Assembly (NCBI GenBank): GCA_029251525.1
Contig: JAQXDE010000005.1
Coordinates: 123,128 to 187,127 of the forward strand
DNA: 64,000 nucleotides
DNA from: Saprospiraceae bacterium
Lineage (GTDB): Bacteria > Bacteroidota > Bacteroidia > Chitinophagales > Saprospiraceae
Direction: 5' to 3'
Shown here: one piece after another, positions 28,697 to 37,896 of the stretch
How positions within the stretch are numbered: the stretch's first letter is position 1
Layout: every line of letters starts with the position of its first letter
The notes under the pieces: model-generated
The model's input: only the letters and a program-made list of their open reading frames with translations
Told to the model about the DNA's origin: nothing
The model's database searches: none
Translations under genes and position numbers: made by a program

Positions 28697-30856
28697 TTAA
28701 TTGTTTAAAACAACCTTTACTTTTTGATCCGTAGTTATGTTAAAAACTCGAACCAAATAAATTCCATTTTTCCAATTATTTGTTGGTATTTCAATTATTT
28801 GATTTCCTTCATTTTCTACATTCCTTTGAAATACTATTCTACCTAAAATATCTCTAATTTCAATTATTGTATTTCTATGAGTATTTGAAAATTTTAAATT
28901 CAAATTTCCTGTTGTTATAGGATTTGGGAAAACATTAATAGTTGTGTTTTTTCCTTTAAAATTAACTAACCGGATTTCACTATAATCAAAGTTTCCATTG
29001 TAATCTAATTGTTTCAGCCTATAATAATTATCCCCTTGTAATGGTTTTAAATCAAAACTTTGATAGTCTGTGTTGAATGTTGTTGTCCCTCTTCCCTGAA
29101 TTTTTTCAAAATCAGTAAAATAATTTCCATCGTTACTTCTTTGAATAATAAAATAATCATTATTGTATTCAGAGGCAGTTTTCCATTCTAAGGTTACTAT
29201 ATCATTTTCTTGACGAGCAGAAAAGCTTATTAATTCTATAGGAAGAGGAGCAAGTGGTTCAACAACTTGTAATAGTTGATCAACACTTAAGTTATTAATA
29301 ACTTGTACTTCACCTGAAAGCCATTTGATTTCTAGTTCGGTAATTACAGTATTGGTGTCTAGTCCAAAATGTGCATAAGGAGAATCTCCTCCCCCCAAAT
29401 TTGAACCACTTCTTGTTTCATAGTATTGGATAGTTCCATCGGATGTCGTTAATTTGAGTTTACTACCCAAGCCATCCTGATTTCCTTGTGTTCCCGATAA
29501 ATGAATTTTAATCCAATGTTTTCCATTACTTAAATTATTTTTATTTAACACACAGTTATCCTCATAATTTGTAACATAAAGATCTAAGTCACCATCATTA
29601 TCATAATCTCCATAAATACCACTTCTTGTTTGACGATCGTCGTTCAACCCTAAAGGGGTAGCCATCTCTGTAAAAGTACTATCACCATTGTTTCGGAAAA
29701 ACATATTGGGTTGCTGGTTGTAAGGAAAGCCAGGGCTAGGGTTAAGGCTTAAAGCACCAATTGAAACCATAATATCTTGCCAACCATCATTATCATAATC
29801 CATAAAAGCAGCTCCCCAAGAGTAGTGTTGTGCAGGTTGAATATCAATTCCAGATTGGTTAGATACATCACTAAATGTACCATCTGCATCATTACTATAC
29901 ATAACGCAATCCCCAATATTGGTATAAAAAATATCCATCCATCCATCTCGATTATAATCTCCTACACCAATCCCCATTCCGTTTCTACAGTCATCCATCC
30001 CAATACTGTCACTTACTTCTGTGAAATTCCAATTTAAAGGGTCGCTACCACCGTCATTTCTCCAAACCATAGTAGGCTTTCCTATTGCAATAGGGCAATC
30101 GTTGATTAGAAAAATATCCAAGTCTCCATCTTTATCATAATCAGACCATCCACCAATAAATCCACCTCCCATTAAACTATCTACAACTAATAAATTTGAA
30201 ATATCTGAAAATGTTTCATTTCCATTATTGTGGTATAAAAAGTCCTGAGTCGTTCCTCCTGAGGCACCTAATACTGTATAATGTTGAGCAACATATAAGT
30301 CTAGAAATCCATCATTATCATAGTCTCCCCAACTAGCAGATGGACTTCTAGAATTCCCACCTGCTGTTCCATCTACAAATGCAGATGAAATTATATCTGT
30401 AAAGGAAAATACTCCATTGACATCTGGTCCATTATTACGGAATAATCTATTTCCACTACAGTTTGCTAAAAAAATATCATCCCAACCATCATTGTTAATG
30501 TCAGCTATAGATACACCACCTCCATCACCATTCGCATCATCAACTCCAAATGCTCCAGCAACTTCATCAAAGTTATAAATTCCTGTTATTGGATCTGGAC
30601 CATTATTTTTAAATAATTTGTTGGCTCCAACTCTCATCGTCACATACAAATCTAGGTAACCATCTTTGTTATAATCTAACCAGGCAGCACCTGTGCCCAT
30701 CTTGTGGTCGTTTATTCCAGTTGTATTATGAACTAGTGTGATACCAGCTTCAGATGAAGCATCAGAAAACCCTTGGCCAAGTAATATATTTATTGACCAG
30801 ATGTCCGCCCAAAGGATAATTAAACTAATAATTACTAATCGTTTTTGAAAAAGCAT
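28697..30856 (-). CDS. FG-GAP/VCBS repeat protein with ASPIC/UnbV and T9SS sorting domains (CRTAC1-like)
   Basis: 719 residues from the ATG at 30856, chosen because a signal peptide follows at once (MLFQKRLVIISLIILW...LLGQ); an ATG at 30898 would add 14 residues before it. Then come about eight FG-GAP/VCBS repeats with Ca-binding-type loops (DYNKDGYLDLYV, DINNDGWDDIFL, DYDNDGDLDLYV), an ASPIC/UnbV domain (about 470-555; NQDGLGSKLKL, YAHFGLD, IKWLSGEVQ), a fibronectin-like segment (IELISFSA, LEWKTASEYNN), and a type A T9SS domain (VFPNPITTGNLNL ... GIYLVRVFN). Secreted surface protein; the binding partner is unknown. Confidence 0.92.
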   Translation of the reverse strand: MLFQKRLVIISLIILWADIWSINILLGQGFSDASSEAGITLVHNTTGINDHKMGTGAAWLDYNKDGYLDLYVTMRVGANKLFKNNGPDPITGIYNFDEVAGAFGVDDANGDGGGVSIADINNDGWDDIFLANCSGNRLFRNNGPDVNGVFSFTDIISSAFVDGTAGGNSRSPSASWGDYDNDGFLDLYVAQHYTVLGASGGTTQDFLYHNNGNETFSDISNLLVVDSLMGGGFIGGWSDYDKDGDLDIFLINDCPIAIGKPTMVWRNDGGSDPLNWNFTEVSDSIGMDDCRNGMGIGVGDYNRDGWMDIFYTNIGDCVMYSNDADGTFSDVSNQSGIDIQPAQHYSWGAAFMDYDNDGWQDIMVSIGALSLNPSPGFPYNQQPNMFFRNNGDSTFTEMATPLGLNDDRQTRSGIYGDYDNDGDLDLYVTNYEDNCVLNKNNLSNGKHWIKIHLSGTQGNQDGLGSKLKLTTSDGTIQYYETRSGSNLGGGDSPYAHFGLDTNTVITELEIKWLSGEVQVINNLSVDQLLQVVEPLAPLPIELISFSARQENDIVTLEWKTASEYNNDYFIIQRSNDGNYFTDFEKIQGRGTTTFNTDYQSFDLKPLQGDNYYRLKQLDYNGNFDYSEIRLVNFKGKNTTINVFPNPITTGNLNLKFSNTHRNTIIEIRDILGRIVFQRNVENEGNQIIEIPTNNWKNGIYLVRVFNITTDQKVKVVLNN

Positions 30857-31051
30857 ATGCGTAATTTTTAATGCAATAATTTCAGTTGAAAATATCACTT
30901 AGGTTTAAATAAAAGTACTGAAATTCGATTGGGACAAATCATCGGTAGAGGGGACAAGAAGGTTAACCCTTTAAATTAATAAAATTATTATAAGTAATTA
31001 GTTGATTTGATGGAAAAAATGAGGAATAATGAAAAAAATGGTTTTTTGGGA

Positions 31052-31744
31052 TTAAAAATGATTAAGATTTGCTATAAATGAATAAAAGTCATTTACAATA
31101 AGTAGCGTATCATCCATAAAATGAATTTCTGGTCGTAATTTCTTTTTTTGCAAATTAATTAACTCTAGATCTTTTTGTAAAAACGTATTAAGTGTTCTAG
31201 CTACTTTAAAAAAACGGGCAATATCAAATTGAGTTGGTAAATTAGTTACGCCAATATTTTCCATTGCTTGCTTGAAAAAAGCATACTCAAAGAAAGAATA
31301 TTGTTGGGGGTATCGAAAACATAAGTACATCGAAATCATATGATTCTCTAAATGAAAATGACGATTCTCGATAGTTAAAGGAAACTTAGATTTGTACTCA
31401 TTTAATAAACTATCGCAACAAAATTGAAAACGAGAAATTCGACTTTCAATATCTTTATTTTCATTAAAGAGATCTCGAAACATATTTCTTACAAAGTCAG
31501 GAGAAATCTTAATAAATTTCATCATCATTTCTTTTGGAAAAAAATTATCTCCCTTCCAAAGCCTCCTTGTTTCACTATTCTGAAAACTTGCATCATACAT
31601 TTTCACAAAGTCAGCTGCTTCAATATTCCAATTGTCTTGAAAAACTTGGAGTGATTCCCACTTATAACCTTCATCAAAGTTACGTTTGGACTGAAGGTGC
31701 TTTTTATATTCAGCAATGTAATGTTTGATCTTTTGTAAGTTCAC
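31052..31744 (-). CDS. Orphan McrB-N-terminal-like domain protein
   Basis: 230 residues from a GTG start. The segments YKWESLQVFQDNWNIEAADFVKM (about 27-48), NFFPKEMMMKF, VRNMFRDLFNE and MISMYLCFRYPQQYSFFEY resemble, from memory, the N-terminal recognition domain that precedes the AAA+ GTPase in some Bacteroidota McrB-like restriction proteins. Here the ORF stops before any Walker motif and no McrB or McrC lies nearby. It is last in an apparent operon, 12 bp after the DnaQ-like gene. Function unknown; the family assignment needs a profile search. Confidence 0.6.
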   Translation of the reverse strand: MNLQKIKHYIAEYKKHLQSKRNFDEGYKWESLQVFQDNWNIEAADFVKMYDASFQNSETRRLWKGDNFFPKEMMMKFIKISPDFVRNMFRDLFNENKDIESRISRFQFCCDSLLNEYKSKFPLTIENRHFHLENHMISMYLCFRYPQQYSFFEYAFFKQAMENIGVTNLPTQFDIARFFKVARTLNTFLQKDLELINLQKKKLRPEIHFMDDTLLIVNDFYSFIANLNHF

Positions 31745-31756
31745 TTGATTCGATTT

Positions 31757-32341
31757 TTAAAAGACATCTATTTCTTCTTTTTTCAATAAATAGAAAAAGC
31801 AATTCGCTACAGCTTGCACACAAGTTGAGGGATCAAAGGCATCTGCAAAATTAGAATTATAGCAAGCCATATGAACATCTTGGAGCGAAGGCCATTTATA
31901 TTTTTTTCCTCCCTTTGCGGGAATCCCACAAAAATAAGTCGCCTCTTGCATTAAGGAGTATTGATCAGACGCCATTAAGCGAGAAGGAATGTTGGTACGA
32001 ATAAATTCTGCTTCCACGACATTTGCTGCTAATTTAATATTGTGAGCAATAAGGTATTCTGACTCGTCTACAAGTTTGGAAAATTCTCTCAAAGTTGACT
32101 CCAATTCCACGCCTTCCTCTTCTGCCCGTTCTGGCGTTACTCTGGTAAAATTTTCGACTTCAATAGGTACCTCAAATCCTTGAGGTTTGATTATGTGATC
32201 TGCGGAATTTTGGATTTCACCTTTTTCGTTATATTGTTGCCAAGAGATTTGAAATAATCGAGGCCAGAAAAAAGTATCACTTGGTGGAGTATTCCATTTT
32301 TTAGGTTTACCAGTTGCGTTGATGTGAAAGAATAAAAACAT
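31757..32341 (-). CDS. DnaQ-fold exonuclease-like protein lacking the catalytic acids
   Basis: 194 residues. The order of motifs is that of DEDDh exonucleases, but the key residues differ. The first motif, usually D.ETTG, is FFHINATGKP (His6, Asn8). The second, usually HN..FD, is AHNIKLAANV (Ala for Asp). The third, usually H.A..D, is FDPSTCVQAVANCFF. Regions around them are kept (PRLFQISWQQY, KYKWPSLQDVHMA). A loss of nuclease activity is therefore predicted. It is the middle gene of hemC - this gene - McrB-N-like, with gaps of 44 and 12 bp. It may act as a binding or scaffold protein (inference). Confidence 0.7.
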   Translation of the reverse strand: MFLFFHINATGKPKKWNTPPSDTFFWPRLFQISWQQYNEKGEIQNSADHIIKPQGFEVPIEVENFTRVTPERAEEEGVELESTLREFSKLVDESEYLIAHNIKLAANVVEAEFIRTNIPSRLMASDQYSLMQEATYFCGIPAKGGKKYKWPSLQDVHMACYNSNFADAFDPSTCVQAVANCFFYLLKKEEIDVF

Positions 32342-32385
32342 AAATAGTTTGATTTTTTGAAATGAGTTATTGTTTATTATTCATT

Positions 32386-33288
32386 TTATTGATTTAATTT
32401 TTGTATTGCCATTTCTGGCAATTCAAAGCTTGTACTCGAAGATAGACGAACTCTTTTTACCTCTCCGTTCCATGCATCAGCTTTGGCAACCCAAAGATGA
32501 TAATTTCCATCAATGTCTCTTTCACAATAAGCTCCCATCGGTAATTGACACCCACCATCTAGTAGATTTAAAACTTTGCGTTCAATATTCGTACATTTTG
32601 CTACATCCGAATGATGAATTTTTTTTAAGATCCTTCTAGTCTCTATATCATCCACACAAGTTTGAAAAGCCAAAACACCTTGAGCAGGGGCAGGAACAAA
32701 TTCTTTTACATTGAATTTGAGCACTTCTAAATCTGAAATATCTAGCTCTAACCTTTGCACACCAGCTCCAGCCAAAAGAATTGCGTCAAAATCTCCAGAA
32801 CGTAATTTTTCAATTCTAGTAGGGACATTTCCACGAATATCTTTCAATTCGATATCATCTCTAAAATCTAACATTTGTGCTTTTCTTCTTGCAGATGAGG
32901 TACCGATAATTGCATTCTTTTTCAATTTTAAATCTAAATTATTATCAACAGATTCTTTTCGAATTAATAACCAGTCAGATGGATCTTCTCTATAAGAAAC
33001 CCCAGTAATCACCAATCCTTTTGGTGAATTGGTTGGCATATCTTTCATCGAATGAACAGCCATATCAACATCGCCACGTAATAAGGCATCTTCAATTTCC
33101 TTTGTGAAAAAACCTTTGCCCTCCATTTTATCAAAACCGATGTGTTGGATTTGATCCCCCCGAGTTTTGATAATAATTAATTCAGATTCGACTCCAATTT
33201 CAGCAAGTTGACTTTTGAGAAATTCTGCTTGCCACAATGCAAGTCGGCTTCCACGAGTTCCTATTTTTATTTTTTTTGAAAATTCCAT
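32386..33288 (-). CDS. hemC: Hydroxymethylbilane synthase (porphobilinogen deaminase)
   Basis: 300 residues, normal length. It condenses four porphobilinogens to hydroxymethylbilane in haem synthesis. Motifs: KIGTRGSRLALWQ (7-20), KGFFTKEIEDALL, AVHSMKDMP (78-85), IGTSSARRKAQ (128-138), DIRGNVPTR and the dipyrromethane cofactor Cys247 in LLDGGCQLPMGAY. It heads a three-gene minus-strand operon whose other two genes are not haem genes. hemD is at 20086, on the other strand. Confidence 0.96.
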   Translation of the reverse strand: MEFSKKIKIGTRGSRLALWQAEFLKSQLAEIGVESELIIIKTRGDQIQHIGFDKMEGKGFFTKEIEDALLRGDVDMAVHSMKDMPTNSPKGLVITGVSYREDPSDWLLIRKESVDNNLDLKLKKNAIIGTSSARRKAQMLDFRDDIELKDIRGNVPTRIEKLRSGDFDAILLAGAGVQRLELDISDLEVLKFNVKEFVPAPAQGVLAFQTCVDDIETRRILKKIHHSDVAKCTNIERKVLNLLDGGCQLPMGAYCERDIDGNYHLWVAKADAWNGEVKRVRLSSSTSFELPEMAIQKLNQ

Positions 33289-33525
33289 AATTGTCTTTTT
33301 AAGAAGAGTTTACAGAAACCAGAAAAAGAAATTCCAATTTCGGAGAGCAAAGATAACCATTGGAAAGTAGAATGAAAGTTGGATGATTTTTTTTTACAAA
33401 AAAAGGAAGAATTAAAAGTAAATATTATTTCTAGCTTAGTTGAATAAGCTAAAAGAGAAAGAATATCGTTTAATGAATAACGATATTTCGTTTTGTCTAA
33501 AAAACTTATGAGCGAAATTTATTTT

Positions 33526-33533
33526 TACCTTTG
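33526..33533 (+). promoter_or_regulatory. Bacteroidota -7 promoter element of lpxD
   Basis: TACCTTTG, a perfect TAnnTTTG, 39 nt before the lpxD ATG. A TTG inside it (33531) could be mistaken for a start codon. Confidence 0.6.
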
Positions 33534-33572
33534 GGTAATAAAATTAAATCTATCGCTAAACCTTATTTTATC

Positions 33573-34589
33573 ATGCAAATTTCAGCCAAAGATCTAAGTC
33601 ATTCGCTTAATGGTATCATCGAAGGGAATCCTAATGTAATGGTAAGTCAACCTAGCAAAATTGAAGAAGCTACCGAAGATTCAATTTGTTTTTTTGCTAA
33701 CCCAAAATATGAGCATTACGTTTATACTACCAAAGCTGCTATTATTTTAGTTAGTAAAGATTTTGTTCCTACACAACCAATTTCTGCTACGTTAATTCGG
33801 GTAGAAGATGTTTATAAGTCAGTTTCATTTTTGTTGGAAAACTTTATTCAGAAAGTTAATAAAAGGAATGAAATCTCACCCCAAGCAGTAATTCACGCTT
33901 CAGTAATAATTGGTGATAATGTAAATATAGGACCATTCGTAGTTGTTGAAGAAGGTGCTGTAATAGGTGATAATACTTTTTTACAGGCGCAAGTTTTTGT
34001 TGGAAAAAATGCCAAGATTGGAGATGGCTGTACTTTTTTTTCTGGTGTGAAAATTTATAATGATTGTGAGGTCGGAAACAATTGTATTTTCCATGCGAAT
34101 GTAGTGATAGGTGGAGATGGTTTTGGTTTTGCACCTGAAGCAGATGGTACATTCAAGAAAGTGGCTCAAATTGGAAATGTGATAATTGAGGATGATGTGG
34201 AGATTGGAGCTAATTCTACAATTGATCGAGCAACTATGGGATCCACTATCATTCGTCAAGGAGTAAAATTGGACAACCTCATCATGATTGCGCACAATGT
34301 TGAAATTGGAAAAAATACTGTTATTGCTGCTCAAACAGGAGTAGCGGGTAGCACAAAAATTGGAGAAAGCTGTATTATTGGAGGACAAGTTGGCTTTGTC
34401 GGGCACATTGAAGTCGCTAATGGTACAAAAGTCCAAGCGCAATCAGGAGTGGCTAGAAGTGTAAAAAAAGAAAAAACTGCCATTTATGGATCTCCAGCAA
34501 TAGGTTATGCAAATTATTTAAGATCATATGCTGTCTTTAAGAATTTACCAGAATTATCTAAACAGGTAAATTTGTTGAAAAACAAATGA
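33573..34589 (+). CDS. lpxD: UDP-3-O-acylglucosamine N-acyltransferase (LpxD)
   Basis: 338 residues from ATG 33573; the in-frame TTG at 33531 would add 14 residues but lies within the promoter element. An N-terminal uridine-binding domain (1-100, EDSICFFANPKYEHYVY) precedes a left-handed beta-helix of hexapeptide repeats (about 105-290, for example IGDNVNIGPFVVVEEGAVIG) with the catalytic His in IMIAHNVEIG. Third enzyme of lipid A synthesis: it adds the N-linked hydroxyacyl chain from acyl-ACP. First gene of the lpxD, lpxC-fabZ, lpxA row, though each seems to have its own upstream region. Confidence 0.95.
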   Translation: MQISAKDLSHSLNGIIEGNPNVMVSQPSKIEEATEDSICFFANPKYEHYVYTTKAAIILVSKDFVPTQPISATLIRVEDVYKSVSFLLENFIQKVNKRNEISPQAVIHASVIIGDNVNIGPFVVVEEGAVIGDNTFLQAQVFVGKNAKIGDGCTFFSGVKIYNDCEVGNNCIFHANVVIGGDGFGFAPEADGTFKKVAQIGNVIIEDDVEIGANSTIDRATMGSTIIRQGVKLDNLIMIAHNVEIGKNTVIAAQTGVAGSTKIGESCIIGGQVGFVGHIEVANGTKVQAQSGVARSVKKEKTAIYGSPAIGYANYLRSYAVFKNLPELSKQVNLLKNK

Positions 34590-34704
34590 CTCAGGGGGAA
34601 AGGTTTGTTATGTGATCATAATTAAAAGAACTATTTTTTTTACCTGAAACATTTAAAGTACTGTAGGATTAGTAACCTTTTTCTCATTTTTCTAAACAAA
34701 CTCT

Positions 34705-34712
34705 TATCTTTG
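34705..34712 (+). promoter_or_regulatory. Bacteroidota -7 promoter element of lpxC-fabZ
   Basis: TATCTTTG, a perfect TAnnTTTG, 37 nt before the lpxC-fabZ ATG. Confidence 0.65.
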
Positions 34713-34749
34713 TGCCAATTTTCAAATCTCGAATCTTCAATAATCAAAA

Positions 34750-36138
34750 ATGAAGCAAACTACACTTAAGAAAATAGTAAAAATAAAAGGAATTGGCTTA
34801 CATACAGGAAAAGAAGTTACTATGACTTTTCATCCTGCGGTTGCAAATCATGGTTATAAATTTAAAAGAGTAGATCTTGAAAATCAACCAGTTATTGCAG
34901 CTGATGTGAACAGGGTTAGCTCTACTAATCGAAGTACGACCATTTCAGCTGGTGAAGCCTCAGTCACAACTGTGGAGCACGCATTATCTGCCTTGCTAGG
35001 ATTACAGATTGATAATGCAATGATTGATATTGATGGTCCCGAGGCACCAATTTTGGACGGAAGTGCTAGAGAATTTGTAGAGAAGTTGATTAAGGCTGGT
35101 ATAAAAGAATTGAGTGAGGATCGAGATTATTTTGAAATTGAGGAATCTATTTCCTTTAAAGATGATGAATCGGGTGCTGAACTAATGATATTTCCAAGTG
35201 AGGATTTTCAATTGACAACGATGATTGATTTTAATTCTTCTGTTTTGGGACATCAATATGCTTCTTTGAAGTCAATTACTGATTATGAAAAAGAGATTGC
35301 ACCTTGTCGGACTTTTGTTTTTTTACATGAATTAGAAACATTATTGGAACAAAATTTAATTAAAGGGGGCGATTTGGATAATGCAATCGTTATTGTGGAT
35401 AGAGTTATGGAAAAGAAGGAATTGGATGCACTAGCAAAGAAATTGGGAAAACCAAGTGTGGAGATTGATAAAGAGGGAATTTTAAATACTATTGAGTTAA
35501 AATTCAAGAATGAGGCTGCTCGACATAAATTACTAGATGTAATGGGAGATTTAGCTTTAATAGGGAAACCAATAAAAGGAAGAATCGTTGCAACTAAACC
35601 AGGACACACTGCGAATATTGAGTTTGCTAAGTTATTGAAACAAAAACTAGTTGAGCAAAAAAAGCTTAAAAATAAGCCGAAGTACGATCCAAACGATGAT
35701 CCTATTTACGATGTTGTAGAAATAGCCAAACGTTTACCCCATCGATATCCGTTTTTATTGATAGACAAAATAATAGAGTTAAGTGATAATCACGTAGTTG
35801 GAATAAAAAATGTCACTTTCAATGAAGAGTTTTTTCAAGGTCATTTTCCAGGTAATCCAGTTATGCCGGGTGTTTTACAAATAGAAGCGATGGCACAAAC
35901 AGGAGGAATTTTGGCATTATCAACTGTTCCTGATCCAGAAAATTGGGATACTTATTTTTTAAAGATTGATAAAGTTAAATTGAGACAAAAAGTAGGTCCT
36001 GGTGATACTTTAATCTTTAAAATGGAATTATTGTCTCCAATTAGAAGAGGGATATGTCACATGCAAGGAACAGCTTATGTTGGAAATAAAATTGTATCAG
36101 AAGGTGAGTTGACGGCACAAATAGTAAAGAGAAATTAA
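34750..36138 (+). CDS. lpxC-fabZ: Bifunctional UDP-3-O-acyl-GlcNAc deacetylase / 3-hydroxyacyl-ACP dehydratase
   Basis: 462 residues in one frame: LpxC (1-310) and FabZ (about 318-462), a fusion known across Bacteroidota. LpxC zinc ligands: His77 (TTVEHALSAL) and the His and Asp of AARHKLLDVMGD; KPGHTANIEF carries the catalytic His. FabZ has PHRYPFLLID with its His and the helix PGVLQIEAMAQ with its Glu. The first half removes the N-acetyl group, the committed step of lipid A synthesis; the second dehydrates 3-hydroxyacyl-ACP in fatty acid synthesis. The fusion ties the competing uses of hydroxyacyl-ACP to one polypeptide. Confidence 0.97.
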   Translation: MKQTTLKKIVKIKGIGLHTGKEVTMTFHPAVANHGYKFKRVDLENQPVIAADVNRVSSTNRSTTISAGEASVTTVEHALSALLGLQIDNAMIDIDGPEAPILDGSAREFVEKLIKAGIKELSEDRDYFEIEESISFKDDESGAELMIFPSEDFQLTTMIDFNSSVLGHQYASLKSITDYEKEIAPCRTFVFLHELETLLEQNLIKGGDLDNAIVIVDRVMEKKELDALAKKLGKPSVEIDKEGILNTIELKFKNEAARHKLLDVMGDLALIGKPIKGRIVATKPGHTANIEFAKLLKQKLVEQKKLKNKPKYDPNDDPIYDVVEIAKRLPHRYPFLLIDKIIELSDNHVVGIKNVTFNEEFFQGHFPGNPVMPGVLQIEAMAQTGGILALSTVPDPENWDTYFLKIDKVKLRQKVGPGDTLIFKMELLSPIRRGICHMQGTAYVGNKIVSEGELTAQIVKRN

Positions 36139-36323
36139 ATAGATTTTTTCAAAAAATGATTTTAATATCTATTGGAGAAAAGTCTAAACATCAGGAATAA
36201 GTTGATTATTTAAACGTTATGTTTTTATTCAATTTTTTCTTTAGAAAACAGCAGTATTTTTTCAAAAGAAAACCGATTTAAATTTTACACTTATTTTTTT
36301 GAAAAAAAGAAAGAATCTCAATC

Positions 36324-37166
36324 ATGAATCCAATAAGAAATATCCATCCTGAATCCAAAATCGGGAAAAACGTAAAAATCGGAGCCTTTGTTACGGTCGA
36401 AAAAGATGTAGTGATTGGTGATAATACAGAGATTTTTCCTAATGCTGTAATCATGAATGGTACTCGAATAGGAGAAAATTGCAAAGTTTTCCCTGGTGCA
36501 ATTGTTGGTTCAATTCCGCAAGATTTAAAATATAAAGGAGAACGGACTTTTTTAGAAATAGGAAATAATGTAACGATTCGAGAATACTGTACAATCAATA
36601 TAGGAACTTCTTCTAATGGGAAAACAGTTATTAAAGATAATTGTTTGATTATGGCTTATTGTCATATTGCACATGATTGCATTATTCACGAAAAATGTGT
36701 TTTGGCCAATAATGTAACACTTGCGGGACATATTGAGGTTGGTCCAAGAACCACACTTGGAGGATTGACGGCAGTTCATCAATTTGTACGAATTGGTGAT
36801 AATGTAATGGTAGGAGGAGGTTCGTTGGTGAGAAAAGATATACCACCTTACATCAAAGCAGCGAGAGAACCACTTTCTTACGCAGGAGTTAATTCAATTG
36901 GATTACGGCGAAAAGGTTTTTCTGACGATCAGATAAACAATATTCAAAACATTTATCGATTGCTATATCAAAAAGGACATAATACGTCACAAGCATTAGA
37001 AGTGATTCAAACAACTTTGAATGAAACGCCTGAACGAGAAAATATTTTGGAATTTATTAAGGATGCGAGCCGTGGTATTATTAGAGGGTATCGACACATG
37101 AATGGAAGTAAGGTTAGTCCGAGAATTATAGTAAACGGAAACGGAAATGGAAGTATCCTTTCATAA
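36324..37166 (+). CDS. lpxA: UDP-N-acetylglucosamine O-acyltransferase (LpxA)
   Basis: 280 residues, about 20 more than the usual length because of a C-terminal tail (VSPRIIVNGNGNGSILS). It catalyses the first step of lipid A synthesis, transfer of a hydroxyacyl chain to UDP-GlcNAc. Hexapeptide beta-helix (5-190) with CHIAHDCIIHEKCVLANN (catalytic His), LAGHIEVG, TAVHQFVRIG and GGGSLVRKDIPPYIKAAREP, then a helical C-terminal domain. The 3' end overlaps the next gene by 20 bp, which suggests translational coupling, and the extended tail may be a result of that overlap. Confidence 0.95.
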   Translation: MNPIRNIHPESKIGKNVKIGAFVTVEKDVVIGDNTEIFPNAVIMNGTRIGENCKVFPGAIVGSIPQDLKYKGERTFLEIGNNVTIREYCTINIGTSSNGKTVIKDNCLIMAYCHIAHDCIIHEKCVLANNVTLAGHIEVGPRTTLGGLTAVHQFVRIGDNVMVGGGSLVRKDIPPYIKAAREPLSYAGVNSIGLRRKGFSDDQINNIQNIYRLLYQKGHNTSQALEVIQTTLNETPERENILEFIKDASRGIIRGYRHMNGSKVSPRIIVNGNGNGSILS

Positions 37167-37800
37167 TATAGGAAAAAGGTACCGTTACGAGTGGATTTTT
37201 CGAGGAGTCAACTTTACTTTTGAAACGGGTAAGAAATATGCCATTTTAGGACCAAATGGTTCAGGGAAATCTACCTTGCTAAAAGTGATGTCAGGTCATT
37301 TGACTCCTTCGAAGGGTAATGTGGGTTTTCTATTGAAAGGTAATGAATTACCCATAGAAGATGTGTATAAAAAGATAAGTTATGCTGCTCCTTATATTGA
37401 TTTGATCGAGGAATTTACACTCACTGAAGCGATTAAATTTCATCAAAAATTTAAAACATTTACTAACCGATTATCTCCATCAGATTTAATTGGGATTTTA
37501 AACTTTGAGAAATCAAAAGATAAACCTGTAAGATTCTTTTCTTCAGGAATGAAACAACGATTAAAATTAGTTTTGGCTATCTGTTCAGATTCACCACTAT
37601 TACTTCTTGACGAACCTACCACGAATTTAGATTACCAGGGGATGAATTGGTATCGAGAATTAATCGAAAAATATGGTAAAGGTCGCTCGATAATTATTGC
37701 TTCAAATGTTGAGGCGGATTATGATTTTTGTGATGAAACTCTCAGTATTTTAAATTACAAAAAAAAGAAAATTAAAAAGAAGAGTTCAAATGATTTATAA
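37147..37800 (+). CDS. ABC transporter ATP-binding protein
   Basis: 217 residues: Walker A GPNGSGKST (about 37-45), Q-loop region AAPYIDLIEEF (Gln replaced by Pro-Tyr), signature FSSGMKQRLKL, Walker B LLLLDEPTTNLD, and a Lys-rich C-terminus. It starts inside the last 20 bp of lpxA, in another frame. No permease gene is adjacent: tatC follows, with its own promoter. The link with lpxA suggests a role in envelope or lipid export, but that is inference. Confidence 0.88.
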   Translation: MEVSFHNIGKRYRYEWIFRGVNFTFETGKKYAILGPNGSGKSTLLKVMSGHLTPSKGNVGFLLKGNELPIEDVYKKISYAAPYIDLIEEFTLTEAIKFHQKFKTFTNRLSPSDLIGILNFEKSKDKPVRFFSSGMKQRLKLVLAICSDSPLLLLDEPTTNLDYQGMNWYRELIEKYGKGRSIIIASNVEADYDFCDETLSILNYKKKKIKKKSSNDL

Positions 37801-37872
37801 TATTCTTATTTAGAAAAAATCTAAGTCTTAAACTTCCTTGATAATCATTTTTCACACCTAATTAAAAAATGC

Positions 37873-37880
37873 TATTTTTG
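37873..37880 (+). promoter_or_regulatory. Bacteroidota -7 promoter element of tatC
   Basis: TATTTTTG, a perfect TAnnTTTG, 16 nt before the tatC ATG. Confidence 0.6.
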
Positions 37881-37896
37881 GAAAAAATTATATTTA

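Noticed and set aside
33531..33572. TTG start that would lengthen LpxD by 14 residues
   Set aside because: The TTG is part of the -7 element TACCTTTG, and LpxD proteins start at the downstream ATG.
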